DNA of 64,000 nucleotides from Desulfoferula mesophila (GTDB taxonomy: Bacteria; Desulfobacterota; Desulfarculia; Desulfarculales; Desulfarculaceae). The DNA lies in assembly GCF_037076455.1 (NCBI RefSeq), contig NZ_AP028679.1:1689501-1753500 (forward strand). The letters run 5' to 3'. The notes under the pieces were generated by a model. The model had not been told where the DNA came from, ran no database searches, and was given only the letters and a program-made list of their open reading frames with translations. The number at the start of each line of letters is the position of its first letter. The first letter of the stretch is position 1. Of the stretch, positions 26,300 to 35,203 are shown piece after piece. Made by a program: the position numbers and the translations under genes.

Positions 26300-27322
26300 G
26301 TGCTGAGCAAACTCATGGGGCTGTTTTCCAAGGACTTGGCCATGGACTTGGGTACGGCCAATACCCTCATCTTCGTCAAAGGCAAGGGCGTGGTGCTCAA
26401 CGAGCCCTCGGTGGTGGCGCTCAAGCGGGACAGCGGCAAGCCCCTGGCCGTGGGCCTGGAAGCCAAGCAGTACCTGGGACGCACCAGCCCCAGCGTGGTG
26501 GCGGCCCGCCCCCTCAAAGACGGGGTGATCGCCGACTTCGACATGACCCGCATAATGATCCGCGAGTTCATCCTCAAGGTGAAATCGGCCACCGGTTTCA
26601 TGAAGCCGCGCATGCTCATCGGGGTGCCCAGCGGGGTGACCCAGGTGGAAAAACGGGCGGTTATCGAGAGCGCCGAGCAGGCGGGAGCCCGCGACATCTA
26701 CCTCATCGAAGAGCCCATGGCCGCGGCCATCGGGGCCGGCCTGCCCATAAGCCTGCCCCAGGGCTGCATGATCGTGGACATCGGCGGCGGCACCACCGAG
26801 GTGGCGGTGATCAGCCTTTACGCCACCGCCTATTCCGAATCGGTGCGGGTGGCCGGCGACGAGGCCAACGAATCCATCGTTCGCTACATCCAAAAGAAAT
26901 ATCAGGTTCTGGTTGGCGAAAACACCGCCGAGCAGGTAAAGATATCAATTGGCTCGGCTTATCCCCTGGATCATCCGCTGTCCATGGAGGTCAGCGGCAA
27001 GGATCTGGTGGAAGGCATCCCGCGCACCATTACCCTCACCGACGAGGAGGTGCGCGAGGCCATGTCCGAGCCCATAGAGGTGATTTTGGAGAGCGTCAAG
27101 CGCGCCTTCGAGAAAACGCCTCCCGAGTTGGCCGCGGACGTGGGCGAGCAGGGCATCACCCTGGCGGGAGGCGGGGCTCTCATCCGGGGGCTGGATCGCT
27201 TGATTCAGCACGAGATGAAGCTTAAGGTAAACGTGGCCGACGACCCCTTGACCTGCGTGGTGATGGGGGCGGGCATTGCGCTACACGACGTGAAAGAGTA
27301 TAGACGGGTATTCATCAACTGA
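26300..27322 (+). CDS. mreB: rod-shape-determining actin homologue MreB
   Basis: This 340-residue protein has the actin-like phosphate 1 motif AMDLGTANTLIF, phosphate 2 VDIGGGTTEVAV and the adenosine motif TLAGGGALIRGLD. It forms membrane-associated filaments that guide lateral wall synthesis. The start is a GTG at 26300, or the ATG five codons later; the N-terminal MGLFSKD could be the membrane-contacting segment. mreC and mreD do not follow, so it is a solitary or second mreB copy. A small Cys-containing gene is 16 bp downstream. Confidence 0.95.
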   Translation: MLSKLMGLFSKDLAMDLGTANTLIFVKGKGVVLNEPSVVALKRDSGKPLAVGLEAKQYLGRTSPSVVAARPLKDGVIADFDMTRIMIREFILKVKSATGFMKPRMLIGVPSGVTQVEKRAVIESAEQAGARDIYLIEEPMAAAIGAGLPISLPQGCMIVDIGGGTTEVAVISLYATAYSESVRVAGDEANESIVRYIQKKYQVLVGENTAEQVKISIGSAYPLDHPLSMEVSGKDLVEGIPRTITLTDEEVREAMSEPIEVILESVKRAFEKTPPELAADVGEQGITLAGGGALIRGLDRLIQHEMKLKVNVADDPLTCVVMGAGIALHDVKEYRRVFIN

Positions 27323-27338
27323 TTCGGCGAGGACTGAT

Positions 27339-27530
27339 TTGGCCCGACTCCTTATATTGGAGGAATTGGAAGACCGCATAGATTGCTTCGGCGAGTTCGA
27401 CCGGGGCGATCACGTCTGTCTGGCCCATTGCGGTCTCAGCTTTGAATGCGCCGCCGCCCGCGAGCGCTATCAGGCCCTCCAGAGGCACGACGAATCACTG
27501 GAACACCTGGGCTGCCCCCATAGCGCCTAG
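27339..27530 (+). CDS. small conserved protein downstream of mreB
   Basis: This 63-residue acidic protein has four cysteines and several histidines (DCFGEF, CLAHCGLSFEC, LGCPH). I do not recognise the family. The start is a TTG at 27339 with GAGGA upstream, 16 bp after mreB, so it is likely co-transcribed. Its TAG stop interlocks with the TAG stop of the convergent peptidase gene within the palindrome CTAG. Confidence 0.6.
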   Translation: MARLLILEELEDRIDCFGEFDRGDHVCLAHCGLSFECAAARERYQALQRHDESLEHLGCPHSA

Positions 27531-28510
27531 GTTTCTTCTCGGCTCCGGGAGCTTTCCCGGGGACGGGGTGTGTCCATTCCCGCTTCCCTGAGCACAATCC
27601 GTCGCCCCCGTCCGCTCCTGGGCCGGGGGCGCATTTGCGTCTGGACCCCGCCGGCGTCGTCCATGCGCGCCACCGCCATCTTCTGCCGGCGCCGCCGGGC
27701 CACCAGGCCCACCCCCGCCCCCAGGGCCACCAGGCCCCACAAGACCCCCCCGGTGCCCAGCACCGCGATCCAGGAGAAGCGCGAGTGCATGTCGTCGCTG
27801 AAGCGCTCCTCCAGCGCGGCCAGGCTCAGGCCGGTGGTTTGTCGCAGCGCGGCGGTTAGGGGGCGGCCTTGGGACAGGCCCTTGATTATCTTGGCCAGGG
27901 CCTGGGGGCCGTACTCGTTTTGCAGCCAGGTGACCAGGTAATAGCTCTGGGCATAGGCCAGGGCGGCCTGCTGGGCCTGGTCCGGGAAGCGCTCGGCCAA
28001 CTCGCCAAAGGGTATCAGGCCCGCGCCCAGCACCCCCCCGGCCATGGTGGCGCTGCGGCCCCAGCCGCCCTCGCCGGACAGGCGCATGGCCAGGCCCTCC
28101 TCCAGCCACAGGGGGGCCCGGCGGCCCTTGAGCCCGGCGGCCAGGTACAGGTGCAGTAATTCGTGGATCGTCAGGTGGCGGAACTGTTCGGGGTCGCCCA
28201 GCTGGCGGGGGGAGCGCAGTACGATAAGCCCCCGCTCGGGCAGGGCCAGCCCGGCGGCCCAGCGGGGCCCGCCCAACTGATTCATGCGCTTTTCAAACCA
28301 TTCGCGGGTGGGCATTACCTGGATGAGCACCTTGCCCGGCGAGGCCCCGGTCCAGGCCTCCAGCTTGGGCGCGGCCTCGGCGGCGATGGCCCGCACGTGG
28401 TCGGCCAGCTCCGGGGAAGGGGCCTGCACGGAAAGCTCCAGGGGCCCGGCGGCCAGGGCGGCCGTGGCCCCCAGCAGGGCCAAGAGCAGGATGGCCAGGC
28501 GCCGGATCAC
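27527..28510 (-). CDS. membrane-anchored peptidase of the MA (HExxH) type
   Basis: This 327-residue protein has a signal peptide (residues 1-20) and a zinc-protease motif HELLH, with a downstream glutamate in WLEEGLA as in gluzincin Peptidase_MA proteins. One transmembrane helix (about 245-268) is followed by a basic cytoplasmic tail. The catalytic domain would face the periplasm. The GTG start overlaps the DUF167 stop by 4 bp (GTGA). The substrate is unknown. Confidence 0.82.
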   Translation of the reverse strand: MIRRLAILLLALLGATAALAAGPLELSVQAPSPELADHVRAIAAEAAPKLEAWTGASPGKVLIQVMPTREWFEKRMNQLGGPRWAAGLALPERGLIVLRSPRQLGDPEQFRHLTIHELLHLYLAAGLKGRRAPLWLEEGLAMRLSGEGGWGRSATMAGGVLGAGLIPFGELAERFPDQAQQAALAYAQSYYLVTWLQNEYGPQALAKIIKGLSQGRPLTAALRQTTGLSLAALEERFSDDMHSRFSWIAVLGTGGVLWGLVALGAGVGLVARRRRQKMAVARMDDAGGVQTQMRPRPRSGRGRRIVLREAGMDTPRPRESSRSREET

Positions 28511-28794
28511 AGGCCCAGCCGCCCGCGCACCTCGTCCGGGCTCAGCCCCTCGACCAGCACCCGCTTGTTGCGCGAGCGCTCCCCGCTGACCACGCTGATC
28601 TTGCCCTTGGCCACGCCCAGGGACTTGGCCAACAGCTTGACGAGGGCCTGGTTGGCCGCGCCCTCCACGGGCGGGGCGGTAAGGCGCACCTTGAGGGCCC
28701 CGGCCTCCACGCCGGCCAGTTCGTTGCGCGAGGCTCGGGGAGCCACCCGCACGGCCAGGCTCGCACCGAGGGCCTCTTTTTTAAGACTAGGCAC
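28507..28794 (-). CDS. DUF167 (YggU-family) protein
   Basis: This 95-residue protein has the YggU pattern VAPRASRNELAGVEAGALKV, LTAPPVEGAANQALVKLLAK and SGERSRNKRVLVEG. It is a widespread small cytoplasmic protein of unknown function. It starts with GTG at 28794, 12 bp after the DivIVA-like gene, and overlaps the peptidase gene, so the three form one operon. Confidence 0.9.
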   Translation of the reverse strand: MPSLKKEALGASLAVRVAPRASRNELAGVEAGALKVRLTAPPVEGAANQALVKLLAKSLGVAKGKISVVSGERSRNKRVLVEGLSPDEVRGRLGL

Positions 28795-28806
28795 GGGAGA
28801 TAAAAA

Positions 28807-29307
28807 CTAGGAAGAGGGGCTCCTGAGGATCTTGATCTTGTCCTCCAACTCCGAAAGGTCGCGGTCGCGGTCGGCCTCCACCTCCAGGAGCTTCAGGTGC
28901 GCCTCCACCAGGGAGCGCAGGCGGACCTCGAACTGGGCCCGCTGGCGTTTGAGTTCGGTGATGTCGTCGTGGATCTGGGCCAAACGGTTATGGGCCTGGC
29001 TTAGGATCTTTTCGGCCTGCAGCTCGGCCTCGGCCACGATGAACTTGGCCTCCTTCTCGCTGTTGGCCTTCATGTCCTCGGCGATGCGTCGGCTCTGGGC
29101 CAGATTGGCCTCCAGGGCGTCTTCGCGGACGCGATATTCCTTGAGTTCCTGGGTGTTTTGGTTCAGTTGCTGGTTGAGGTTGTCCAACTCACGATGCAGG
29201 TCCGCGACATAGTCGGCCAGTTTGCCCACATAGCTTTCCACCTCGCGGGCGTCAAAGCCAAAAAAGCGCCGGGCAAAGCTTCTGCCTCTGATTTCTTGGA
29301 CGTCCAT
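28807..29307 (-). CDS. DivIVA-family coiled-coil protein
   Basis: The product is 166 residues. The N-terminal DivIVA membrane-binding motif (IRGRSFARRFFGFDAREVESYV) is followed by long coiled coil from about 35 to 160. DivIVA homologues bind curved membrane and recruit division or polar-growth proteins. It is the first gene of a three-gene operon. The ATG at 29307 has GGTGAG upstream. Confidence 0.88.
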   Translation of the reverse strand: MDVQEIRGRSFARRFFGFDAREVESYVGKLADYVADLHRELDNLNQQLNQNTQELKEYRVREDALEANLAQSRRIAEDMKANSEKEAKFIVAEAELQAEKILSQAHNRLAQIHDDITELKRQRAQFEVRLRSLVEAHLKLLEVEADRDRDLSELEDKIKILRSPSS

Positions 29308-29403
29308 AATCTCACCGTACCCTTAGGGTCAACGCAGGAACATCACAACATTTTCGTACCGTAATTACAGGAAAAAGTCAAGTTTTATCGTAAGTTAAAT
29401 ATA

Positions 29404-31047
29404 TTAATCTTCCTCGGAGGCCAACTGGGCCAGCATGATTTCACGCATGCGGAACTTCTGGATCTTGCCCAAGGGCGTGGTGGGAAATTCCTCCACGAAA
29501 CGCAGCCAGGCGGGCAGGTGGCTTTGGCTGAGCCGCTCGGCGAGATAGTCCATGATCTCGCCCTCCGTGGCCGTGGCGTGGCGTTCCAGCTTGATCCAGC
29601 AGGCCACCTCTTCGCCCAGCTCGGCATGGGGCACCCCGAACACGGCCGCGGTGTTCACCGCCGGATGGGCGAAGAGCACCTCTTCAATGTCCGCCGGGAA
29701 CACGGTGGCCCCTCCCTTGCGGATCACCTCCTTGAGCCGCCCCGAGATGCGGATATAGCACTCGGCGTCCATGGTGCCCAAATCGCCGGTGCGCAGCCAG
29801 CCGTCCTGGTCCACGGCCTGGGCCGTCTCGGCGGGCAGGTCGAAATAGCCCAGCATCACGTGGCCCTGGGTGCATATCTCCCCCACCTCGCCGGGGGGCA
29901 GGGGTTGGCCGTCGGCCAGGTCGGCGATCTTGACCCTCGCCCCCGGCACCGGGCGGCCCACGGTGGAGACCCTGAGCTCCAGGGGATCTTCCGGGCGGCT
30001 GGTGGAGATCCAGGAGGAAGCCTCGGTCTGCCCGTAGCCGATGAGGATGTCCCTGACCCCCATGTCCTCCACCACCCGGCGCATAACCTCCATGGGGCAC
30101 TGGGCCCCGGCCATGATCCCGGTGCGCAGGCCGCCGCCCACCTGCTGGTAGGCCGGTTCGTCCAACATGGCGATGAAAGAGGTGGGCGGGCCGTACAGGG
30201 CGGTGCAGTTTTCCTTGACTACCGCATTGAGGGTGGCCCCGGCCTCGGGCAGCCGGGAGGGAATCACCAGGGCCGCGCCCTTGATGATGCCCGCCAGGGC
30301 GATACAGATGCAGCCGAACATGTGGCACAGGGGCACCGACACCGCCAGGCGGTCCTCCTGGCTCAGGCGTTGGTGGTCGCCGCCGGCCGCCGAGGTGAGG
30401 ATCAGGCCCTGGTGGGGGCTCAGCACCCCCTTGGGGCGGCCGGTGGTGCCCGAGGTGTAGAGCAGGGTGGCCGCGTCCTGGGGCCGCACCTCGGCCATGC
30501 GCCGGGCCAACTCCCCCGCCGGCGCCTGGTCGCCCAGCTTCAGAGCCTGGCCCCAGGTCAGGGCCCCGGCCGGGGCCGCATCGCCCAAGACGATCACCCG
30601 CTTGAGCTCGGGCAGGGCGGTGCAATCCAGGCCCGCCGGGGCGGGGCGGGCCAGCGCGGGGCACAGCTCGCCCAGGGCCTTGAGGTATTCATTGCCCTGG
30701 ACACCCGGAGCCAGGACCAGGGCGCTGCAGCGGGACTGGGCCAGTTGATAGGCCAACTGCTCCCGGCCGAAGCTGGTGTCCACGCTGGAGAGCACCAAGC
30801 CGGCCTTGGCCGCCGCGTACATCACCACCAGCCATTGGGGCTGGTTGGGGGCCCACAGGGCCACCCGCTGGCCCTTGGCCAGGCCCAGGGCCAAAAAGGC
30901 GCGGGCCAGCCGGTCGCTGGCCCGGTCGAACTGGGCGTAGGTGAGGCGCTCCCCGCTGGGCAGGTCCACCAGGGCCTCGCGCTCCCCCCAGCGCCCGGCC
31001 ACCTCCTTGAGCAATCCTCCCAGGGTCAGAGCCCCCTCATAGGCCAT
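29404..31047 (-). CDS. AMP-forming acyl-CoA synthetase
   Basis: This 547-residue adenylate-forming enzyme has the P-loop-like A3 motif LLYTSGTTGRPKGV, A5 YGQTEAS, the A7/A8 hinge GDLGTMDAECYIRISGRLKE and the A10 lysine in TPLGKIQKF. It activates a carboxylic acid, probably a fatty or aromatic acid, as acyl-AMP and then acyl-CoA. The chain length is not evident. It starts at ATG 31047 behind GGAGGGGGAG, 37 bp after the GalT-like gene. Confidence 0.9.
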   Translation of the reverse strand: MAYEGALTLGGLLKEVAGRWGEREALVDLPSGERLTYAQFDRASDRLARAFLALGLAKGQRVALWAPNQPQWLVVMYAAAKAGLVLSSVDTSFGREQLAYQLAQSRCSALVLAPGVQGNEYLKALGELCPALARPAPAGLDCTALPELKRVIVLGDAAPAGALTWGQALKLGDQAPAGELARRMAEVRPQDAATLLYTSGTTGRPKGVLSPHQGLILTSAAGGDHQRLSQEDRLAVSVPLCHMFGCICIALAGIIKGAALVIPSRLPEAGATLNAVVKENCTALYGPPTSFIAMLDEPAYQQVGGGLRTGIMAGAQCPMEVMRRVVEDMGVRDILIGYGQTEASSWISTSRPEDPLELRVSTVGRPVPGARVKIADLADGQPLPPGEVGEICTQGHVMLGYFDLPAETAQAVDQDGWLRTGDLGTMDAECYIRISGRLKEVIRKGGATVFPADIEEVLFAHPAVNTAAVFGVPHAELGEEVACWIKLERHATATEGEIMDYLAERLSQSHLPAWLRFVEEFPTTPLGKIQKFRMREIMLAQLASEED

Positions 31048-31084
31048 GCGCTCCCCCTCCTCGGCGTGGCCGCGCCCGGTCGCC

Positions 31085-32104
31085 TCAGTCGCGCCACATG
31101 GTTTTTATGTCCTTGGCAATCTCCTCGGGGCTCAAGAAGCACACCGTTTCGTCGTGCAGCTTTTCGAAGTAATTGATCTCGTCCACGCCCATGGGCGGTA
31201 TCTGCACCCGGCTGGCGATGCGCAACATGAAGGGTAGTCCGGCCTCGGGCTTCAACGAGGTGTGCAGGGCCATGTTGTAGGCGTTCACCCCCCGGGCCTC
31301 CAGGAAGCGAACCACCCGGCGGATGCCCTTGGCCAGGCCCAGGATCTGGGCCGGGCTGAACTCCATGAGCCCCTTGCCGCTGGGCGACAGGGCCATTAAA
31401 TCATAAATGGCTCGGGGCGCGAAAGGCGCCAGCCAAATCACCGGCCCCACCTGGCCCACCCAGCGGGTGCGCTCCGCCTTCTCGTGCTCCAGGTAGGCGC
31501 TCATCATGTCGCCCCCCTCGCGCTTGGCAAAGGCCTTGGCCCGGCGGATGAGGCGGCTCTGGAAGCGGGTGGGCTCGATGCCGGCCACGATCTGGAAGTG
31601 GGGGTGCACCACTCCGCCCCCGGCGGGCATCATGTAGTTCCAGTTCACCGCCGCGTAGCGGGCCTTGGGGGTCACCCGCTTAAAGGAGTCCACGGCCATC
31701 AAAAGGCCGTCGGCCAACTGGCGGGCGGTGAACTGGCTGGGCAATACGTGGTGCTCGTTGGTCAGGCGCAGCACCGCGTTGTGGGCCTCGTAGGGGAACA
31801 TGTTGGGAAAGCCCACCGCCTCGCCCCGGCGCAAGAGCCCCTCGGGCACCTCCTCGGGCAAAAAGCGCGAAACCATGGTTTCCACGTTGCCCGGGCAAAA
31901 GGGGCAGGTGCGGTCCTTGTCGCGCTCCAGGTACAGGGAGTGGTCCAGCTTGCCCAGCGAGCGCAGGCGAAAGCTCAGGATGCGGCTGCGGTCGTCGGTG
32001 AGGGGGTCGCGGCGGATCTCCACGTCCACCGTGGTGGGCTTCATGTCGTCGGCGGGGTTGAGGTAACCGGTGCGGTGATGGGTGATCTTGAACTTCAGCG
32101 GCAT
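31085..32104 (-). CDS. galactose-1-phosphate uridylyltransferase-like HIT-superfamily protein
   Basis: This 339-residue GalT-fold protein has a zinc-type CPFCPGN near the N-terminus. The active-site triad is GGGVVHPHFQ, where canonical GalT has HPHGQ; the nucleophilic His and the preceding HP are kept. No galactose genes are nearby. The gene sits between an acyl-CoA synthetase and a receiver protein, so it is more likely a nucleotidylyltransferase or phosphorylase with another substrate. The ATG at 32104 has AGGAG eight bases upstream. Confidence 0.78.
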   Translation of the reverse strand: MPLKFKITHHRTGYLNPADDMKPTTVDVEIRRDPLTDDRSRILSFRLRSLGKLDHSLYLERDKDRTCPFCPGNVETMVSRFLPEEVPEGLLRRGEAVGFPNMFPYEAHNAVLRLTNEHHVLPSQFTARQLADGLLMAVDSFKRVTPKARYAAVNWNYMMPAGGGVVHPHFQIVAGIEPTRFQSRLIRRAKAFAKREGGDMMSAYLEHEKAERTRWVGQVGPVIWLAPFAPRAIYDLMALSPSGKGLMEFSPAQILGLAKGIRRVVRFLEARGVNAYNMALHTSLKPEAGLPFMLRIASRVQIPPMGVDEINYFEKLHDETVCFLSPEEIAKDIKTMWRD

Positions 32105-32128
32105 GAGGTATCTCCTAGTTGGGGCGGC

Positions 32129-32773
32129 TCAGCCTCCCAGTTCCCGGCGCACCAGCTCGAGCAGCTGGCTGGGCCGGAAGGGTTTGGCCAGGCGGGGGTA
32201 TCCAAAGCGAACCAGCTCTTGCATGAGTGAATTTTGAATGGAGTGGGTGCCGAAAAAACCGGAAATGAAGATCACCTTGATTTCCGGGTCCCGTTGGCGC
32301 AGGGCGCGAACCATCTCCACTCCGTCCATTATAGGCATTAGAATATCGCTGATTACCAGTTCCGGTCTGAAACTCATATGCAGGCGCAGGCCGGCCAGGC
32401 CGTCCGGAGCGGTGGCCACCTGGTGGCCCTCCATTATAAGCAAATCGCCCAAGTTGTCGGCCAGACAGATTTCGTCTTCCACGATCAGCACCCGGGGGCG
32501 TCCGGCGCGCGACCGGGCCGAGGTTTGCAGGAAGCTCCCCAACTCCTCGTCGCTGGTGGCGTCCAGGCGCTGTTTCAGGGCGTTGAGGCGGCGCTGGCCC
32601 TCTTCGGCGGCTCGGCGGTTTTCTTGGTGCAGGTCCGGGTGATAGACCTTGGAGAGCAGGCGATAGGCGTGGCGGATATAGCGAATCGCCGCCTCCGGGC
32701 CCAACTCGGCGGTGATTTGCCGGGCCTTTTCCAGCACCCCCAGATAGCGCAGATCCTGCTCCAGTTGGCTCAA
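32129..32773 (-). CDS. J-domain-like/response-regulator receiver fusion
   Basis: The protein is 214 residues. The N-terminal 75 residues look like a DnaJ J-domain: a helix, then RHAYRLLSKVYHPDLHQEN with HPD at 45-47, then a third helix. Residues about 93-214 are a complete receiver with E99/D100, the phospho-acceptor D143 (ELVISDILMP), the SGF segment and the conserved Lys in LAKPFRP. No output domain is present. The TTG start overlaps the ubiA stop as TTGA. It may connect phosphorelay input to an Hsp70 partner; that is inference. Confidence 0.8.
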   Translation of the reverse strand: MSQLEQDLRYLGVLEKARQITAELGPEAAIRYIRHAYRLLSKVYHPDLHQENRRAAEEGQRRLNALKQRLDATSDEELGSFLQTSARSRAGRPRVLIVEDEICLADNLGDLLIMEGHQVATAPDGLAGLRLHMSFRPELVISDILMPIMDGVEMVRALRQRDPEIKVIFISGFFGTHSIQNSLMQELVRFGYPRLAKPFRPSQLLELVRRELGG

Positions 32774-33645
32774 GCCGCGCCCCCCAGCCACAGGTCCAGG
32801 ATCAAAAACACCAGAAAGGCGATGGACACGAAACCGTTGACCGTGAAAAAGGCCATGGGAATGTTGGCCCGCTTCACCGCCACCAACGCTTGCTCCACCA
32901 CCAGGGCCAGGGCCACCACCCCGGATCCCAGCAAATAAATGTCGCCCAGGTTGAAAAGCGGGGCCAGGGCGAAGAAGCCCAGGATGGTCAGGGCGTGCAT
33001 CCCCCGGCTCACCCACAGGGCCCGCTCCAATCCCAGGCGGGCGGGCAGGGAGTGCAGGCATTGGGAGGTGTCGAATTCTATGTCCTGGCAGGCGTAGATG
33101 ACGTCGAAGCCCACCACCCACAGGGCGGCCGCCCCGGCCAGCACCGCGGCCCGCCAGTCCCAGGCCCCGGTGACCGCGATCCAGGCGCCCAAGGGGGCCA
33201 GGGCGGTGGCCAGGCCCAGCCAGAGGTGGCACAGCCAGGTGAAGCGCTTGGTGAAGCTGTAGCCCAAGACCCAGGCCAGGGCCACGGGCGAGAGTCTGAG
33301 GCACAGGGGGTTGAGCATGGCCGCGGCCAACACCAGCAACGCACAAGCCAACACCAGCCAGGCCCAGGCCAGGGCCGGGCTCACCCGGCCGGTGACCAGG
33401 GGGCGCATGGCGGTGCGGGGGTTGAGGGCGTCGTAGCGGCGGTCGGCGATGCGGTTCATGATCATGGCCGCGCTGCGCGCCGCCACCAGTGCCACCACCA
33501 CCCAGAAAAAGATGCCCACGGTGAGCGGGTGCTCCCGGGTGGCCAGCAGCAGGGCGCTCAGGGCAAAGGGAAACAAGAAGATGGTGTGGCTGAACTTGAC
33601 CAGGTCGCCGAAGTCCTTGAGCCGTCCCCCCGGATTCAGGGCCAT
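32770..33645 (-). CDS. UbiA-family prenyltransferase (menaquinone type)
   Basis: This 291-residue protein has eight to nine membrane helices and both Asp-rich motifs: NRIADRRYDALNPRT and a second DxxxD as DIEFDTSQ. It attaches a polyprenyl chain to an aromatic ring in the membrane. It is located directly after a UbiD-type decarboxylase, so the pair most likely acts late in menaquinone biosynthesis, in the futalosine route common in this phylum. That pathway assignment is inference. The ATG is at 33645, five bases after the ubiD stop. Confidence 0.9.
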   Translation of the reverse strand: MALNPGGRLKDFGDLVKFSHTIFLFPFALSALLLATREHPLTVGIFFWVVVALVAARSAAMIMNRIADRRYDALNPRTAMRPLVTGRVSPALAWAWLVLACALLVLAAAMLNPLCLRLSPVALAWVLGYSFTKRFTWLCHLWLGLATALAPLGAWIAVTGAWDWRAAVLAGAAALWVVGFDVIYACQDIEFDTSQCLHSLPARLGLERALWVSRGMHALTILGFFALAPLFNLGDIYLLGSGVVALALVVEQALVAVKRANIPMAFFTVNGFVSIAFLVFLILDLWLGGAA

Positions 33646-33650
33646 GGCGC

Positions 33651-35123
33651 CTACTTCTCCGGGGTGACCAGGCCCCAGGCCTTGAGCCGGGCCAGGGCCG
33701 CCCGCTCCACCTCGGGGTCCATCGCGATGCGCTCCGGCCAGGGGCGCTCGAAGCCCTCGCCGGGTAGCTTCTTGGTGCCGTCGATGCCCATCTTGCTGTG
33801 CAGACAGGGGAGCTGGGCCGCGTGATCCAGCACGTCGGCCGGTCCCTTGCTGAACAGGATGTCCCGCTGGGGGTCGATGTGGTTTAGGGCCTCCCACCAG
33901 GCGCGCTGGGGGTCTTGCACGTCCACGTCGGCGTCCACGATCACCAGGATCTTGGCGAACATCATCTGTCCCTGGCCCCACAGGGCGTTCATCACCTTGT
34001 AGGCCTGGCCGGGGTGGTCTTTCTTGATGGACACGAACACCAGGTTGTGGAACACCCCCTCGGCGGGCATGTGGTAGTCCACCACCTCGGGCAGCACCGT
34101 CTGCAACAAGGGCAGGAAGATGCGCTCGGTGGCCATGCCCAAGTAATAGTCCTCCATGGGCGGTATTCCCACGATGGTGGTGGGGTAGAGATAGTCCTTG
34201 CGATGGGTGACGGCGGTGACGTGCAGCACCGGGTAGTCGTCGGCCAGGGAGTAATAGCCGGTGTGGTCGCCAAAGGGGCCCTCGACCCGCAGGGGCTCGG
34301 CCGGGTCCACGTAGCCTTCGATGATCACCTCGGCCTCGGCCGGGACCAACAGCTCGCTGGTGACCGCCTGGACCAGCTCCACCGGCCGGCGCAGCAAAAA
34401 GCCGCTGAACATGTACTCGGGCAGGTTTTCGGGTAGGGGGGCGCAGGCCGCGTAGACCGAGGCGGGCGCCCCGCCCAGGGCCACGGCCACCGGCAGCTTC
34501 TGCCCCAGCTCCTTGGCCCGGCGATAGTGGGAGGCCCCGCCCTTGTGGCGGTGCCAGTGCATGCCCGTGGTGTGCTCGTCGAACCGCTGCAAGCGGTACA
34601 TGCCCACGTTGTGTTTGCCGGTGTCCGGGTCGGCGGTGATCACCTGGGGCAGGGTGATGAAGGGCCCGGCGTCCTGGGGCCAGCAGGTGAGGATGGGCAA
34701 GAGGTCCAAAGAAGCCTGCTCGCCGCGCAGCACCACCTCCTGGCAAGGGGCGCTCTTCACCTTCTGGGGGGCAAAGGCCTTGAGCTCCTTGAGCTTGGGC
34801 AACACGCTGAGTAGCTTGGACCACAGGCCGCCCGAGGGCAGCTCCAGCTCCAACAGCCCCCGCAGGCGACCGGCCACCTCGTCCAGGTGCTCCACCCCCA
34901 GGGCCAGGGCCATGCGCTGGGGCGAGCCGAAGAGGTTGATAGCCAGGGGGCAGGAGACGCCCTTGACCTTTTCGAACATCAGGGCCGGGCCGCCGGCCTT
35001 CATCACCGCGTCGCTCAGGGCGGTGATCTCCAGGAAGGGGTCCACCTCCTCGGAGACGCGTTTCAGCCAGCCCCGGCTCTCCAGGGCCTTGACGAATTGT
35101 CGCATGTTAAGGGGGGCCTGCAT
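33651..35123 (-). CDS. UbiD-family prenylated-FMN decarboxylase (menaquinone biosynthesis type)
   Basis: This 490-residue UbiD-fold enzyme includes the glycosyl-like substrate loop NVGMYRLQRFDEHTTGMHW and the metal/prFMN region with the E-R-E triad (PFGDHTGYYS and PAEAEVIIEG). It decarboxylates an aromatic acid using prenylated FMN. It starts at ATG 35123 with GGAG upstream and is followed immediately by ubiA. Close relatives are annotated as menaquinone biosynthesis decarboxylases. The flavin prenyltransferase UbiX is not in this window. Confidence 0.9.
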   Translation of the reverse strand: MQAPLNMRQFVKALESRGWLKRVSEEVDPFLEITALSDAVMKAGGPALMFEKVKGVSCPLAINLFGSPQRMALALGVEHLDEVAGRLRGLLELELPSGGLWSKLLSVLPKLKELKAFAPQKVKSAPCQEVVLRGEQASLDLLPILTCWPQDAGPFITLPQVITADPDTGKHNVGMYRLQRFDEHTTGMHWHRHKGGASHYRRAKELGQKLPVAVALGGAPASVYAACAPLPENLPEYMFSGFLLRRPVELVQAVTSELLVPAEAEVIIEGYVDPAEPLRVEGPFGDHTGYYSLADDYPVLHVTAVTHRKDYLYPTTIVGIPPMEDYYLGMATERIFLPLLQTVLPEVVDYHMPAEGVFHNLVFVSIKKDHPGQAYKVMNALWGQGQMMFAKILVIVDADVDVQDPQRAWWEALNHIDPQRDILFSKGPADVLDHAAQLPCLHSKMGIDGTKKLPGEGFERPWPERIAMDPEVERAALARLKAWGLVTPEK

Positions 35124-35203
35124 GGGCTCGCTCCAATGATGATACTCGTCAATATAGCCCAGGCCGCCGGGGGGCGCAAACCGGTGGGACCAAAAGAGAA
35201 AGC

